64,000 bases of DNA, taken from NCBI GenBank assembly GCA_009777635.1, contig WRLK01000008.1:1-64000 (forward strand), given 5' to 3'. The notes below the pieces were generated by a model. It searched no databases. It was not told where the DNA came from and worked only from the letters and a program-made list of their open reading frames with translations. The number at the start of each line of letters is the position of its first letter. Within the stretch, counting starts at the first letter, position 1. Source of the stretch: Oscillospiraceae bacterium (GTDB lineage: Bacteria > Bacillota > Clostridia > Oscillospirales > Ruminococcaceae). Made by a program: the position numbers and the translations under genes. Shown piece by piece: positions 52,761-62,688 of this stretch.

Positions 52761-53806
52761 ACGGCGAATTCTTCGAGGCGCTGGCGCTGCTTGAAAAAGA
52801 AAAAGGCATCCCGATGGAATACCTGCTTGAAAAAATCAAAAACGCGATTGCGATCGCCGTTAAACGCGACAGCGAAGGCACGCTTGACAACATCGTCGAG
52901 ATCGACCCTGAAACCGGCAGGTTTTACGTCGCCTTTCGCAAAACCGTCGTAAAGGACGTCACCGACCCCGCAAACGAGATTTCGGTTGAGGCCGCCAAAA
53001 AATTAAATAAAAAAGCAAAGGTCGGGGAGGCCGTTGAGATTCCGATGGAGACAAAGGAGTTCGGCAGGATCGCGGCGCAGGCTGCAAAGCATGTCATCCG
53101 GCAGGGGATACGCGAGGGCGAGCGCGACCAGCTTCTGCAGGAGTACCAAAGCCGCCAGAACGATATCGTGACGGCGATCGTCCTGCGCACGGACCCGCGG
53201 CGCGGAAACGTGACCCTTGAAATCGGAAAGCACGAGGCGGTGCTCCCGAAAAGCGAGCAAGTGCCCTCAGAGCGTTACCGCGACGGCGAAAAGATAAAGG
53301 TGTTTGTCGTTGACGTCGTAAGCGCTGAAAAAGGGCCGCGCCTTATGATTTCACGCACGCATCCCGGCCTTGTAAAGCGTTTGTTTGAAATTCAGGTGCC
53401 TGAAATTTACGACGGCACCGTCGAGATCAAGGCAATTGCGCGCGAAGCGGGCTCAAGGACAAAAATCGCGGTATACTCAAAAGACGAAAACGTGGATGCC
53501 CAGGGCGCGTGTATCGGGCCTAAGGGAGTCCGCGTCACAGATATAGTAGACGAGCTTGGCGGCGAGAAAATAGACGTCATAAAGTACTCCGAAGACGCGA
53601 CGCAGTTTATCGCCGAAGCCCTTTCTCCGGCGCAGGTGCTCGGCGTCGAGATTGAGGACGAGTCGCTCAAAAGCTGCCGTGTGACTGTTCCTGACCAGCA
53701 GCTGTCCCTTGCGATCGGCAACAAAGGGCAAAACGCGCGCCTTGCCGCAAGGCTTACAGGTTGGAAGATAGACATCCGCCCGGAGTCCGGGTTTTACGGG
53801 GAGTAG
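52757..53806 (+). CDS. nusA: Transcription termination/antitermination protein NusA
   Basis: A 349-residue NusA without the C-terminal acidic repeats, as usual in Bacillota. N-terminal polymerase-binding domain (1-130, MNGEFFEALALLEKEKGIP), S1 domain (about 133-200), and two KH domains (GACIGPKGVRVTDIVDELGG and SLAIGNKGQNARLAARLTG). It modulates pausing and termination. Coupled to rimP by ATGA overlap. Confidence 0.97.
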   Translation: MNGEFFEALALLEKEKGIPMEYLLEKIKNAIAIAVKRDSEGTLDNIVEIDPETGRFYVAFRKTVVKDVTDPANEISVEAAKKLNKKAKVGEAVEIPMETKEFGRIAAQAAKHVIRQGIREGERDQLLQEYQSRQNDIVTAIVLRTDPRRGNVTLEIGKHEAVLPKSEQVPSERYRDGEKIKVFVVDVVSAEKGPRLMISRTHPGLVKRLFEIQVPEIYDGTVEIKAIAREAGSRTKIAVYSKDENVDAQGACIGPKGVRVTDIVDELGGEKIDVIKYSEDATQFIAEALSPAQVLGVEIEDESLKSCRVTVPDQQLSLAIGNKGQNARLAARLTGWKIDIRPESGFYGE

Positions 53807-53814
53807 CCGGTTGA

Positions 53815-54087
53815 ATGAAAGCTAAGAAAATCCCGGTGCGCATGTGCTCCGGCTGCTCGGAGCGAAAGCCGAAGAATGAGCTTGTGCGGATTGTCAGGCG
53901 CCCCGACGGCGAGATTGCGCTTGATGAAACAGGCAAGAAGCCGGGGCGCGGCGCGTACCTGTGCGGTAACGGCGGCTGCTTAAAGCTTGCGAGAAAAGCA
54001 AGGCGGCTTGAGCGGGCGTTTAAGTGCCAAATACCGGAGGACGTCTACGGGCGTCTCGAGGAGGCAATGAGCCAAAGTGAAGGATAA
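53815..54087 (+). CDS. rnpM: RNase P modulator RnpM (YlxR)
   Basis: A 90-residue protein. IPVRMCSGCSERKPKNELVRIV and the KPGRGAYLCGN motif identify the YlxR/DUF448 family, which folds as an RNA-binding domain and was shown to bind RNase P RNA in Bacillus. The two cysteine pairs (C-S-G-C and C-x5-C) may add a metal site. It lies in its classical place between nusA and ylxQ and overlaps ylxQ by 11 bases. Confidence 0.93.
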   Translation: MKAKKIPVRMCSGCSERKPKNELVRIVRRPDGEIALDETGKKPGRGAYLCGNGGCLKLARKARRLERAFKCQIPEDVYGRLEEAMSQSEG

Positions 54088-54421
54088 GCTCCTGTCCCTT
54101 TTGGGGATTTGTAGAAAAGCGGGCAAGCTGGTCCACGGGTTTGACGCGGTATGCGGCGCGGTAAAGCTGAAAACCGCAAGGCTTGTACTGATTTCCGGTG
54201 ATATATCGCCTAAAACAAAAAAGGAAATTGAATTCATATCATCTAAAACAAATATAAAGGCCATCACCGTTGCGATTACCATGGACGACATCGAGCAGAA
54301 AACAGGCAAGCGCGCAGGGGTTCTTGCAATACTTGACGACGGCCTTGCAAAAGCCGTGAATGAGGCCGCGGTCCGCGCGGGCAAGGAGGAGTACTATGAT
54401 AGAAAAATACAGGGTGCATGA
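54077..54421 (+). CDS. ylxQ: L7Ae-family RNA-binding protein YlxQ
   Basis: A 114-residue member of the ribosomal L7Ae/L30e/Gadd45 family, predicted to bind kink-turn [24 protein letters not shown] and [17 protein letters not shown] are typical. Start GTG 54077 lies within the end of rnpM; the gene overlaps infB by 26 bases. The role in the cell is not well established. Confidence 0.9.
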   Translation: MKDKLLSLLGICRKAGKLVHGFDAVCGAVKLKTARLVLISGDISPKTKKEIEFISSKTNIKAITVAITMDDIEQKTGKRAGVLAILDDGLAKAVNEAAVRAGKEEYYDRKIQGA

Positions 54422-56837
54422 GGTCGCAAAGGATTTAGGGCTTCCAAGCAAGCAGATTATCGAGCTTTTGTCCAAATACTTCGGCGGCGACCCTAAAAAG
54501 CATATGACGGCGCTTGAAGTAAACGAGCTTAGTTTGATCTTCGAGCATTATACGGCATTGCACAGCGTGGACAGCCTTGAGAGCTATTTCGCGCAGGCCG
54601 TTCCGAGAAAGCCGAAGCCGAAGCCGGAGCCGCCTAAGCCGAAAGAAGCTCCTAAGCCCGCAAAGGCCTTCTTAAAACCGGAGCCCGCCCCTGCCCCCGC
54701 GCCTAAACCGGCGCCCGCGGCACAGGCGGCGCCTATGCGCAAAAAAGAAGATAAGCGCCGCCCGTCGAAAGCACCGGCGGCGGCAAGGCCGCAAATGCAG
54801 ACATATAAGCCGAGGCCTCAAACACCTCCTCAGGGCGGCGTGTCGCAGCAGGTTCAGCAGGAACGCTCCGACAGACACGTCGATATGCGCACCGTAAAAG
54901 TAAACCTCGATAAATACAACGAGCGCTACGAAACGATAGCGCCGACAAACCTTGCGAAAAAAGATACCGGCGTTAAAAAACAGAAGCTGCATCAGCGCTC
55001 CGCTCAGCGAGGCAAGCCGTTCATGTCCCGCAAGGACAAGGAGCTTGCCAAGATGAAGAGGCTCGAAATGGAGCGCCAGCGCAGGCAAAAGCTCGATATC
55101 ACGCTACCGGAGCAAATCTCGGTCGGCGACCTCGCGCTCAAGCTGAAGGTTCAGGCGTCCGAGGTGATTAAGCGGTTGATGGGCATCGGCGTCATGGCGT
55201 CGGTAAGCGAAATTATCGACTATGACACGGCGGCGATGATCGCCATTGAAATCGGCGCGAAGGTCTCTCCTGAAATCGTGGTCACCCTTGAGGAGCGTTT
55301 GTTCGACGAGACCGAGGACGCAGACGATATGCTTGAGGAAAGGCCCCCCATCGTTGTTGTAATGGGACACGTAGACCACGGCAAAACCTCGCTGCTTGAC
55401 TATATACGCGACACGAGCGTCACCGAAGGCGAGGCGGGCGGCATAACGCAGCACATCGGCGCGTACCAGGTAGCCGTCCGCGACAAGAAAATCACGTTCC
55501 TCGATACTCCCGGGCACGCCGCGTTTACGTCCATGCGCGCAAGGGGCGCAAACATCACGGACATCGCGATTCTTGTCGTCGCGGCCGACGACGGCATAAT
55601 GCCGCAGACGGTAGAAGCAATCAACCACGCAAAGGAAGCCGGCGTTGCAACGATTGTCGCAATAAATAAAATAGATAAGCCCGCATCGAACCCCGACAGG
55701 ATCAAGCAGGAGCTCACCGAGCACGGCCTTGTTATCGAGGATTGGGGCGGCGATACCATCTGCGTCGAGGTCTCGGCGAAAACAGGCGCCGGTGTCGACC
55801 ATCTGCTCGAAATGGTGCAGCTTGTCGCGGATATGAAAGAGTTAAGGGCAAATCCCGACAAAATGGCGCGCGGAACCGTCATCGAAGCGCGGCTCGACAA
55901 GGGCCGCGGACCTGTGGCCACTGTTCTTGTACAAAACGGAACGCTGCATGTCGGCGACGTCATCATCGCCGGTATGGCGCTGGGGCGTGTGCGCGTCATG
56001 CACGACGACCACGGCGACCGCATTGAGGAGGCAGGCCCCTCGATGCCGGTTGAAATCACCGGTTTAGGCGAGGTTCCGCAGGCGGGCGACGTATTCAACT
56101 GCGTAGAGGACGAAAAGCTTGCCCGCGAGCTGGTCGAAAAACGCCGCCATGAAACGAAGGAAGAGCAGTTTAAGACATTCTCGAAGGTTACGCTTGACAA
56201 TTTGTTCGACCATATTTCCGAGGGCGACATCAAGGAGCTGCCGGTTATCGTCAAGGCCGACGTCCAGGGCTCCGTCGAGGCGCTAAGGCAAAGCCTTGAG
56301 AAGATCGAAAACGAGGAAGTCCGCGTGCGCGTGATCCACGGCGGCGTCGGCGCCGTCAGCGAATCCGACGTCATGCTCGCGAACGCGTCAAACGCCATCA
56401 TCGTCGGCTTTAACGTGCGCCCTGACCCGCTTGCTAAGGATGTCGCCGAGCACGACGGCGTCGATATCCGGCTTTACCGTATCATTTACGACGCGATCGA
56501 CGAGATAAGCGACGCGATGAAAGGCATGCTTGCGCCTAAAATACGCGAGGTCGATCTTGGCCGCGCCGAAGTCCGGCAGGTTTACAAAATCTCGAGCGTC
56601 GGGACCATTGCGGGCTGTCACGTGCTTTCAGGCAAAATCACGCGCTCCGCTAAAATCCGCGTCGTGCGCGACGGCATCATCATCGCCGACGACGAGCTTG
56701 ACAGCTTAAAGCGCTTCAAGGACGACGTCAAGGAGGTCGCTTCAGGCTACGAGTGCGGCATGGGCCTTACAAAATTCAACGACATCAAGGAAGGCGACGT
56801 GTTTGAGGCTTATAACATTGAAGAATATCGGGATTAG
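54396..56837 (+). CDS. infB: Translation initiation factor IF-2
   Basis: An 813-residue GTPase that places initiator tRNA on the 30S subunit. N-terminal IF2N domain (1-50), a Pro/Ala/Lys-rich linker (about 70-160), second IF2N (about 225-275), then the G domain with [20 protein letters not shown] and NKID, followed by domains II-IV. Start ATG 54396 has AAGGAGGA seven bases upstream; the frame is open further back within ylxQ. An inverted-repeat element is inserted directly after the stop codon. Confidence 0.97.
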   Translation: MIEKYRVHEVAKDLGLPSKQIIELLSKYFGGDPKKHMTALEVNELSLIFEHYTALHSVDSLESYFAQAVPRKPKPKPEPPKPKEAPKPAKAFLKPEPAPAPAPKPAPAAQAAPMRKKEDKRRPSKAPAAARPQMQTYKPRPQTPPQGGVSQQVQQERSDRHVDMRTVKVNLDKYNERYETIAPTNLAKKDTGVKKQKLHQRSAQRGKPFMSRKDKELAKMKRLEMERQRRQKLDITLPEQISVGDLALKLKVQASEVIKRLMGIGVMASVSEIIDYDTAAMIAIEIGAKVSPEIVVTLEERLFDETEDADDMLEERPPIVVVMGHVDHGKTSLLDYIRDTSVTEGEAGGITQHIGAYQVAVRDKKITFLDTPGHAAFTSMRARGANITDIAILVVAADDGIMPQTVEAINHAKEAGVATIVAINKIDKPASNPDRIKQELTEHGLVIEDWGGDTICVEVSAKTGAGVDHLLEMVQLVADMKELRANPDKMARGTVIEARLDKGRGPVATVLVQNGTLHVGDVIIAGMALGRVRVMHDDHGDRIEEAGPSMPVEITGLGEVPQAGDVFNCVEDEKLARELVEKRRHETKEEQFKTFSKVTLDNLFDHISEGDIKELPVIVKADVQGSVEALRQSLEKIENEEVRVRVIHGGVGAVSESDVMLANASNAIIVGFNVRPDPLAKDVAEHDGVDIRLYRIIYDAIDEISDAMKGMLAPKIREVDLGRAEVRQVYKISSVGTIAGCHVLSGKITRSAKIRVVRDGIIIADDELDSLKRFKDDVKEVASGYECGMGLTKFNDIKEGDVFEAYNIEEYRD

Positions 56838-56999
56838 GGCCTGTTGACACTACCGCTCAACGCCCGTCTAAACGGCGCATTTTGCGCCAAGCTTCGTTAA
56901 ATTTTCTTGCAATACGCCAAGTATTGCTGCAAAAATTTGCCTTGTTTGACACAAAATCCGCTCATTATCCGTGCATTTCGGATGGTGTCAACAGGCCCC
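56838..56999. repeat. 162-bp element with perfect 14-bp terminal inverted repeats (copy B), inside the infB operon
   Basis: The ends GGGCCTGTTGACAC (56838-56851) and its complement (56986-56999) enclose a core that shares ACCGCTCAACGC, TTTTCTTGCAATACGCCA and AGTATT with copy A. The central GCAATAC/GTATTGC forms a stem with a GCCAA loop. It starts on the base after the infB stop codon and ends at the rbfA ribosome site, so it is transcribed as part of the operon mRNA. Confidence 0.8.
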
Positions 57000-57013
57000 A
57001 GGAGGGTAACCGC

Positions 57014-57352
57014 ATGCCTTCATATAGGACGGCGCGCGCCGAAGAGGATATAAAGCGCGAGCTTTCGGATATTATGCGAGGGCTTAAAGACCCACGCATA
57101 ACCGGGCTTTTAAGTATCGTAAAGCTTGAGCTTGCGTCTGATTACTCCCATTGCAAGGTGTATATAAGCTCCCTTGACGGGATTTCGTCCGCCAAAAATG
57201 CGGTAGAGGGACTTAAGAGCGCCGGAGGCTTTATACGGCGCGAGATTGGGCTGCGGCTTAAAATGCGAAGAAGCCCCGAGTTCCACTTTATCGCCGACGA
57301 TGGCATTGAATACAGCGCGAACATCAATAAAAAACTAAAAGAGATTGAGTGA
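57014..57352 (+). CDS. rbfA: Ribosome-binding factor A
   Basis: A 112-residue KH-like protein for late 30S maturation. SYRTARAEEDIKRELSDIMR, DPRITGLLSIVKLELASD and FIRREIGLRLKMRRSPEFHF are standard RbfA. ATG 57014 has AGGAGGG seven bases upstream, lying right at the edge of the repeat element. It overlaps the following nrnA region closely. Confidence 0.95.
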   Translation: MPSYRTARAEEDIKRELSDIMRGLKDPRITGLLSIVKLELASDYSHCKVYISSLDGISSAKNAVEGLKSAGGFIRREIGLRLKMRRSPEFHFIADDGIEYSANINKKLKEIE

Positions 57353-57353
57353 C

Positions 57354-58316
57354 ATGCAAATCGATGTAAAAACCGCCTGCGAAAAATTAAATGCGGCCGA
57401 CAACATCTTAATACTGACGCACCAGCGGCCCGACGGAGACACGCTCGGGGCGGCTTTTGCGCTTTTGCATGTACTGATTGCGGCGGGTAAAAAGGCTCGT
57501 GTTTCATGCCATAGCGGTTTTCCCGCGCGCTACGGCTTCCTGTGCGGCGGCTATGCGCCTGACGAAAGCTTTTCGCCCGAGTTTACCGTCGCCGTGGACG
57601 TTGCGTCATTGCCGCTTCTATGCGACGACTTTGAAAAGCATAAGGGCAAAATCGATATGTGTATCGACCACCACAAATCAAATTCCATGTATGCAAAGTT
57701 TACGCTTCTCGACACGGACGCCGCCGCCGCGTGCGAGATTGTATATGAATTGATAAAAGGGCTGGGCGGTAAAATAACAACGGCGGTCGCCGATGCGATC
57801 TTCGCCGGAATCACGACGGATACCGGCTGTTTTAAGTATTCAAACGTAACCGCAAGAACTCATGAGATTGCCGCAGACATGATCCGGTTTGGCGCGAACC
57901 ACGCTATGATCAATAAAATCATGTTCGACACGAAAAGCCGTGGGCTTTTGATGGTCGAGCAGATGATACTTAAAAACACAAAGTATTATTTCGACGGGCG
58001 CTGCGCCGTAATATTCCTGCCGTCCGGCTTAAACGAGCGCTATCAGGTGCTGGATGACGAGCTTGACGGCATATCGTCTTTTCCCGCGCGCATAGCGGGG
58101 GTCGTCGCCGGCGTTACGATAAAAGCCTCGGAGGATTTAAGCGGCAAGTTCCGTGTATCGGTGAGGACGGCCTCCCCTGTTGACGCGTCAAAAATCTGTT
58201 TGTCGTTCGGCGGCGGCGGGCACGCAAACGCCGCTGGCTGTACGCTTGCGGGAACGCTTGAGGAGGTCACGGAAAAACTCCTAGCCGCTATTCAGAAAGA
58301 GCTTGAATCATGCTAG
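57354..58316 (+). CDS. nrnA: DHH-family phosphoesterase NrnA (nanoRNase/pAp phosphatase)
   Basis: A 320-residue enzyme that degrades 2-5-mer RNAs and converts pAp to AMP. HQRPDGDTLGAAFAL (DHH motif I), VAVDVAS, DHHKSN (motif III, about 104-109), TDTGCFKYSN, and the C-terminal DHHA1 motif GGGGHANAAGC. ATG 57354 is one base after the rbfA stop codon; an upstream TTG (57345) is also possible since no strong ribosome site is seen for either. It overlaps truB by seven bases. Confidence 0.93.
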   Translation: MQIDVKTACEKLNAADNILILTHQRPDGDTLGAAFALLHVLIAAGKKARVSCHSGFPARYGFLCGGYAPDESFSPEFTVAVDVASLPLLCDDFEKHKGKIDMCIDHHKSNSMYAKFTLLDTDAAAACEIVYELIKGLGGKITTAVADAIFAGITTDTGCFKYSNVTARTHEIAADMIRFGANHAMINKIMFDTKSRGLLMVEQMILKNTKYYFDGRCAVIFLPSGLNERYQVLDDELDGISSFPARIAGVVAGVTIKASEDLSGKFRVSVRTASPVDASKICLSFGGGGHANAAGCTLAGTLEEVTEKLLAAIQKELESC

Positions 58317-59212
58317 ACGGTATTTTGCTGATAGACAAGCCCGCGGGTTTCACTTCGTTCGACGTGATTGCAAAGCTGCGTGGGATGACAAGGACTAAAA
58401 AAATCGGTCACGCCGGAACCCTTGACCCGATGGCGACAGGCGTGCTTCCCGTATTTTTCGGGCGCGCCGCGAAAGCCGTGGATCTGCTTCCAAGCCATGA
58501 TAAAGCCTACATAGCGGGTTTTAAGCTTGGTTCTGCCACCGACACGCAGGATATAACAGGCCGGATTTTGTATGAAAAAAACCATTCGGTGACGGCGCGG
58601 GAGGTAGAAGACGCGCTTTCGTCTTTTACCGGCGGGATTTTGCAAACGCCTCCGATGTATTCGGCGGTCCGCGTAAACGGGAAACGGCTTTATGACCTTG
58701 CGCGGAGCGGCCGGGAAATCGAGCGGAAGCCGCGAAACGTTATTATATATGAATTGCGGCTGCTCGAATCGGATGAAGCTTCAGGCGTTTACAGCATCTT
58801 TTTAAAATGTTCCGGCGGCACATATGTAAGGACGCTGTGCCACGATCTCGGCGAAAGGCTGGGCTGCGGCGCCGTTATGACGTCGCTTCGCCGCACTATG
58901 GCGTGCGGATATGAACTGAAGGACTGCATTACGCTTGAGACGGCAGAGGAGCGTACAGCTTCCGGGGCGCTTAAGCTGTTGCCTGTATCCTCCGTGTTTT
59001 CGGATTTGCCGGAGCTTGTGCTAAACGAAAGTCAAGCCCATCATTTTTTAAACGGTATACAGCTTGGGTTAGACCAGTTTAGCGGCGTTCCAAAGGTTGA
59101 ACGTATACGCGCGGTTGACGGGGGCGGCCGTTTTCTCGGGCTTGCGAAAGCGGATGGCTTAGAAAACAAGCTTGTCATCGTTAAATTGTTCGCGTTGGGG
59201 GAACCACAATAA
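58310..59212 (+). CDS. truB: tRNA pseudouridine-55 synthase
   Basis: A 300-residue enzyme that makes the universal pseudouridine 55 in the tRNA T loop. LIDKPAGFTSFDVIAKL and HAGTLDPMATGVLPV (with the catalytic aspartate) are textbook, and YSAVRVNGKRLYDLAR and GTYVRTLCHDLG follow. Overlap with nrnA and immediate adjacency to ribF indicate one transcript. Confidence 0.97.
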   Translation: MLDGILLIDKPAGFTSFDVIAKLRGMTRTKKIGHAGTLDPMATGVLPVFFGRAAKAVDLLPSHDKAYIAGFKLGSATDTQDITGRILYEKNHSVTAREVEDALSSFTGGILQTPPMYSAVRVNGKRLYDLARSGREIERKPRNVIIYELRLLESDEASGVYSIFLKCSGGTYVRTLCHDLGERLGCGAVMTSLRRTMACGYELKDCITLETAEERTASGALKLLPVSSVFSDLPELVLNESQAHHFLNGIQLGLDQFSGVPKVERIRAVDGGGRFLGLAKADGLENKLVIVKLFALGEPQ

Positions 59213-60127
59213 ATGACGGTGTTTGAGAGCATTCCCGAAACATTCCCAGCCGAAAAGACGGCGGTGGCGCTCGGTATCTTCGACGGGCTGCACAAGGGGC
59301 ATATGGCGGTGCTTAAATCGCTTATCGAAGCTTCAAAACCAGATGGGTTAACACCTTTAGTGTTTACGTTTGACACAAACGAATCGAGGCCCGGCGCGAA
59401 AACTCCAAAGCGTCTTTTAAGCGACGATGCGCGAAACGAAATCCTTCTGGATATCGGCGTCGAATATGTGCTGTCGCCAAAATTCTCGGAGTTTCGCGAT
59501 ATGCAGCCGCATGATTTCTCGGTTTTTCTAACACGCCGATTAAACGCGAAAGCCGTATTTTGCGGCGAGGATTTCAGGTTCGGCAAAGGGGCAAAAGCAG
59601 GCGCATTAGATTTAGAGGCATTTTTAGAGGGCAAATCCTCCGTTCATGTGATAAAGACTGTCGCCGCGTTAGACGGCGCGGTTTCCTCCACGCGAATCAA
59701 GCAATTGCTTGAAAGCGGGGATATAGCCGCGGCAAACACTCTTTTGGGCCGTCCGTTCCCGATAAAGGCTCCCGTAATCCGCGGGCGCGGGATCGGGCTT
59801 GCGCGCTTGCTGCAAACCGCGAATCAGCCATACCCCCCAAACCTTGCCGTACCGCGTTTCGGCGTGTACGCCTCCGAGACCGCTGTAGGCGATAAACGGT
59901 ACGCATCCGTTACCAACATCGGCGTAAAGCCGACCGTCGGAATCGCACCGCTCTTAGCGGAAACCCACATATTCGATTTTTCCGCCGATTTATACGGAGA
60001 AACGATCTCCGTTTCACTTTTAGAGTTTATAAGGGACGAGAAAAGGTTCGACAGCTTAGAGCTGCTCAAGGCGCAGATGGAAAAGGATTCCGCCTCATCC
60101 CGAAAGATATATAACAATACGATTTAG
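59213..60127 (+). CDS. ribF: Bifunctional riboflavin kinase/FAD synthetase
   Basis: A 304-residue enzyme converting riboflavin to FMN and FAD. The N-terminal adenylyltransferase has ALGIFDGLHKGHMAVL, GEDFRFGKGA and SSTRIKQLLESGD. The C-terminal kinase (about 185-300) has YASVTNIGVKPTVG. The usual GFPTAN element reads LLQTANQ here: the Thr and Asn that bind Mg-ATP remain, but the Pro is replaced by Gln. It starts on the base after the truB stop codon and ends the infB operon. rpsO does not follow. Confidence 0.95.
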   Translation: MTVFESIPETFPAEKTAVALGIFDGLHKGHMAVLKSLIEASKPDGLTPLVFTFDTNESRPGAKTPKRLLSDDARNEILLDIGVEYVLSPKFSEFRDMQPHDFSVFLTRRLNAKAVFCGEDFRFGKGAKAGALDLEAFLEGKSSVHVIKTVAALDGAVSSTRIKQLLESGDIAAANTLLGRPFPIKAPVIRGRGIGLARLLQTANQPYPPNLAVPRFGVYASETAVGDKRYASVTNIGVKPTVGIAPLLAETHIFDFSADLYGETISVSLLEFIRDEKRFDSLELLKAQMEKDSASSRKIYNNTI

Positions 60128-60138
60128 GAGGGTTTCGC

Positions 60139-60615
60139 ATGTATGATCTTTTAAAATTGCTCGAAGACAACGCAAGGTACTCCGACAAGGAGCTCTCGGC
60201 CATTCTCGGTATCAGCGGGGAAGAAGTGCGCAAAAAAATCGCCGACTTGGAAGAAGACGGGATTTTACGCGGCTACAAGGCAATCGTCGACTGGGAAAAG
60301 ACGGAGCGCGACGTCGTAATGGCAAGAATCGAGCTAAAGGTGATACCGAAGCGTGACCGCGGCTTTGAGGAGCTTGCCGAAACAATAAGCGGGTTTGAGG
60401 AAGTGCAGACGCTTTATTTAATGAGCGGCGGGTACGACCTTGCCGTTACGGTTGTCGGCAAATCCTTTAAGGACATCGCAAATTTTGTAGCGCACAGGCT
60501 GGCCCCGCTTGAATCCGTTCAGGCGACGGCCACGCATTTTGTCCTGCGCAAATACAAGGACAAAAATACCCTTTTCATAGACCCCGAGCGCGACGAAAGA
60601 GGTGTCGTTCTGTGA
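60139..60615 (+). CDS. Lrp/AsnC family transcriptional regulator
   Basis: A 158-residue regulator. An N-terminal helix-turn-helix (about 1-55, LSAILGISGEEVRKKIADLE) and a C-terminal RAM effector-binding domain (about 65-140, with LMSGGYDLAVTVVG) define the family. It overlaps the downstream aminotransferase gene by four bases (GTGA), so it most likely controls or responds to amino-acid levels linked to that enzyme. AGGAGGG lies before the ATG. ribF ends only 11 bases upstream. Confidence 0.92.
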   Translation: MYDLLKLLEDNARYSDKELSAILGISGEEVRKKIADLEEDGILRGYKAIVDWEKTERDVVMARIELKVIPKRDRGFEELAETISGFEEVQTLYLMSGGYDLAVTVVGKSFKDIANFVAHRLAPLESVQATATHFVLRKYKDKNTLFIDPERDERGVVL

Positions 60616-61784
60616 CGGACTATTCGCTTCTCTTATCGCAGCGGGCAAAAAACATAAAGCCGTCAGGTATCCGCAAGTTTTTCAGCGCAGCCTCCGAGAT
60701 GAAAGACGTGATTTCCTTAGGCGTTGGCGAGCCTGACTTTAAAACGCCGTGGGTTATCCGCAAGGCCGGTATCGCGTCCCTTGACGCGGGCCGTACCTGG
60801 TATACGGCGAACGCCGGGCTTTCGGCCCTTCAAAAAGAAATCAGCCTCTATTTAAAGCGGAGGTTCGAGCTTGCGTACGCGCCCGAGAACGTCCTTGTGA
60901 CAGTCGGCGGAAGCGAAGCGATCGACCTTGCCATGCGCGCGTTTATAAACCCCGGCGACGAGGTGCTCATCCCCGAGCCAAGCTTTGTGTGCTACACGCC
61001 GATCGCCGAGCTTTGCGGCGCTCGTCCCGTTCCCGTCGTCACGAAGGCGGAGGATGAGTTCCGCCTTAACCCGGATGCGCTGAGAGCCGCGATAACTCCC
61101 AAGACAAAGCTGCTGGTGTTCCCGTTCCCGAACAACCCCACAGGCGGCGTCATGCGCCGGAAGCACCTTGAGGAAATTGCCGGGGTCTTAAAAGGCACCG
61201 ATATCATCGTTTTATCAGATGAGATTTACGCGGAGCTCACATACGGCGAAGAGGGGCATGTCTCCATCTCGTCGGTCGACGGCATGAAAGACCGCACCAT
61301 CGTTGTAAACGGCTTTTCAAAGGCACATGCCATGACCGGCTGGCGGCTCGGCTATGTGACGGGTCCCGCTCCCGTGATGGAGGTCTTAAACAAAATTCAC
61401 CAGTACGCCATTATGTGCGCGCCGACAACAAGCCAATACGCAGCGATAGAGGCGCTTCGAAGCTGCGACGACGACGTTTTGAAGATGGCCGAGGAGTACA
61501 ATAAGCGCAGGCGGCTGATCGTTATGCGGCTAAACGAGATGGGGCTTTCCTGCTTTAATCCGGGCGGCGCGTTTTACGCGTTTCCGAGCATACAGTCAAC
61601 AGGGCTTTCGTCGCAGGAATTTTGCGAACGGCTTTTGCATTCCAAAAAAGTCGCGGTCGTTCCGGGCGACGCGTTCGGCGACAGCGGCGAGGGATTTGTG
61701 CGCATCTCGTATTCGTATTCCATCGAGCATATCAAGGAAGCGTTAAGGCGCATTGAGGCGTTCTTGAAAGAGCTCAGAGCTTAA
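60612..61784 (+). CDS. PLP-dependent aminotransferase class I/II
   Basis: A 390-residue fold-type I aminotransferase. ISLGVGEPDFKTP, YTANAGLSALQKEI, PNNPTGG, SDEIYAELTY and the PLP lysine in NGFSKAHAMTGWRLGY are standard for the aspartate/aromatic aminotransferase branch. Substrate is unresolved. The pairing with an Lrp/AsnC gene is frequent in Clostridia and argues for amino-acid catabolism or balancing. Start is GTG 60612. Confidence 0.93.
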   Translation: MTDYSLLLSQRAKNIKPSGIRKFFSAASEMKDVISLGVGEPDFKTPWVIRKAGIASLDAGRTWYTANAGLSALQKEISLYLKRRFELAYAPENVLVTVGGSEAIDLAMRAFINPGDEVLIPEPSFVCYTPIAELCGARPVPVVTKAEDEFRLNPDALRAAITPKTKLLVFPFPNNPTGGVMRRKHLEEIAGVLKGTDIIVLSDEIYAELTYGEEGHVSISSVDGMKDRTIVVNGFSKAHAMTGWRLGYVTGPAPVMEVLNKIHQYAIMCAPTTSQYAAIEALRSCDDDVLKMAEEYNKRRRLIVMRLNEMGLSCFNPGGAFYAFPSIQSTGLSSQEFCERLLHSKKVAVVPGDAFGDSGEGFVRISYSYSIEHIKEALRRIEAFLKELRA

Positions 61785-61797
61785 AGGGGAGTTCGCA

Positions 61798-62688
61798 ATG
61801 TATTACTGCAACCGAGTGGTTGTCGAGTCGTGCGGAAAGGTTAACCTTTCCCTTGACATTACAGGAACCGGTGAAGACGGCTACCATATGCTTGAAACGG
61901 TCATGCAGAGCATCGATCTTCGCGATGTGCTTTTAATCGGCAAGCGCGACGACGACGAGATGAGGGTTACGTGCTCAAATCCCGACGCTCCCGAAGACGA
62001 CGCAAATATCGCTTTTAAAGCAGCGAAGGAATTCTTCGCGGCAACCGGTATAGAAGAACAGGGGCTTTCCATACATATAGACAAGAGCATACCGGTGGAG
62101 GCGGGGCTCGCGGGCGGCAGCGCCGACGCGGCGGCTGTTTTGCGCGGGCTTGACAGGCTGTTTGAAACGTCCCTTTCGCCGGAACATCTTCTTGAGATCG
62201 GGCTTTCAGTTGGCGCGGACGTCCCGTTTTGCCTCTCGGGCGGCTGCGCCCTTGCCGAGGGCAAGGGGGAATTTTTAACCCCGCTTAGAAGCCTTCCCGC
62301 CTGTTATATCACGATTGCAAAGCCTCCTGAAGGTATGAGCACAAAGTACGCTTACAAGCTTTTCGATGATTATGAGGGCGAAGTCATAAGGCCCGACACA
62401 AAAAAGATGATAGCCGCGCTTGACAGCGGGCTTCTTCCTGAAATTGGGCGGCAGATGTTTTCGGCCTTTTCCGGCATAATGAAAAGCGAATCCATTATGC
62501 TAAGCGGCGTCATGGTTTGCTCGGGAGCCTTGGGCAGCGTGGTCTCCGGCAGCGGAAGCGCGGTCGCCGGGCTTTTTGATAACGAGAAAACCGCAAAAAA
62601 CTGCCTTGGCCTTTTGCGTAAGCAGGTCAAGGATTGCTGGCTTTGCAGGCCGACGGATTATGGCGCGCGGATAATCCATGTGAGCTAA
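61798..62688 (+). CDS. ispE: 4-diphosphocytidyl-2-C-methyl-D-erythritol kinase
   Basis: A 296-residue GHMP kinase of the MEP isoprenoid pathway. CGKVNLSLDITGTGEDGYH at the N-terminus, the ATP-binding loop IPVEAGLAGGSADAAAV (about 100-116), GADVPFCLSGG and SGSGSAVAGLF are diagnostic. AAAGGGGAG precedes the ATG. It implies the non-mevalonate route. A strong terminator follows directly. Confidence 0.96.
   Translation: MYYCNRVVVESCGKVNLSLDITGTGEDGYHMLETVMQSIDLRDVLLIGKRDDDEMRVTCSNPDAPEDDANIAFKAAKEFFAATGIEEQGLSIHIDKSIPVEAGLAGGSADAAAVLRGLDRLFETSLSPEHLLEIGLSVGADVPFCLSGGCALAEGKGEFLTPLRSLPACYITIAKPPEGMSTKYAYKLFDDYEGEVIRPDTKKMIAALDSGLLPEIGRQMFSAFSGIMKSESIMLSGVMVCSGALGSVVSGSGSAVAGLFDNEKTAKNCLGLLRKQVKDCWLCRPTDYGARIIHVS

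Noticed and set aside
55400..56401. A long (333-codon) frame antisense to infB.
   Set aside because: A shadow of GC-rich infB codons; Ser/Thr-rich composition typical of antisense frames, and infB is certain.
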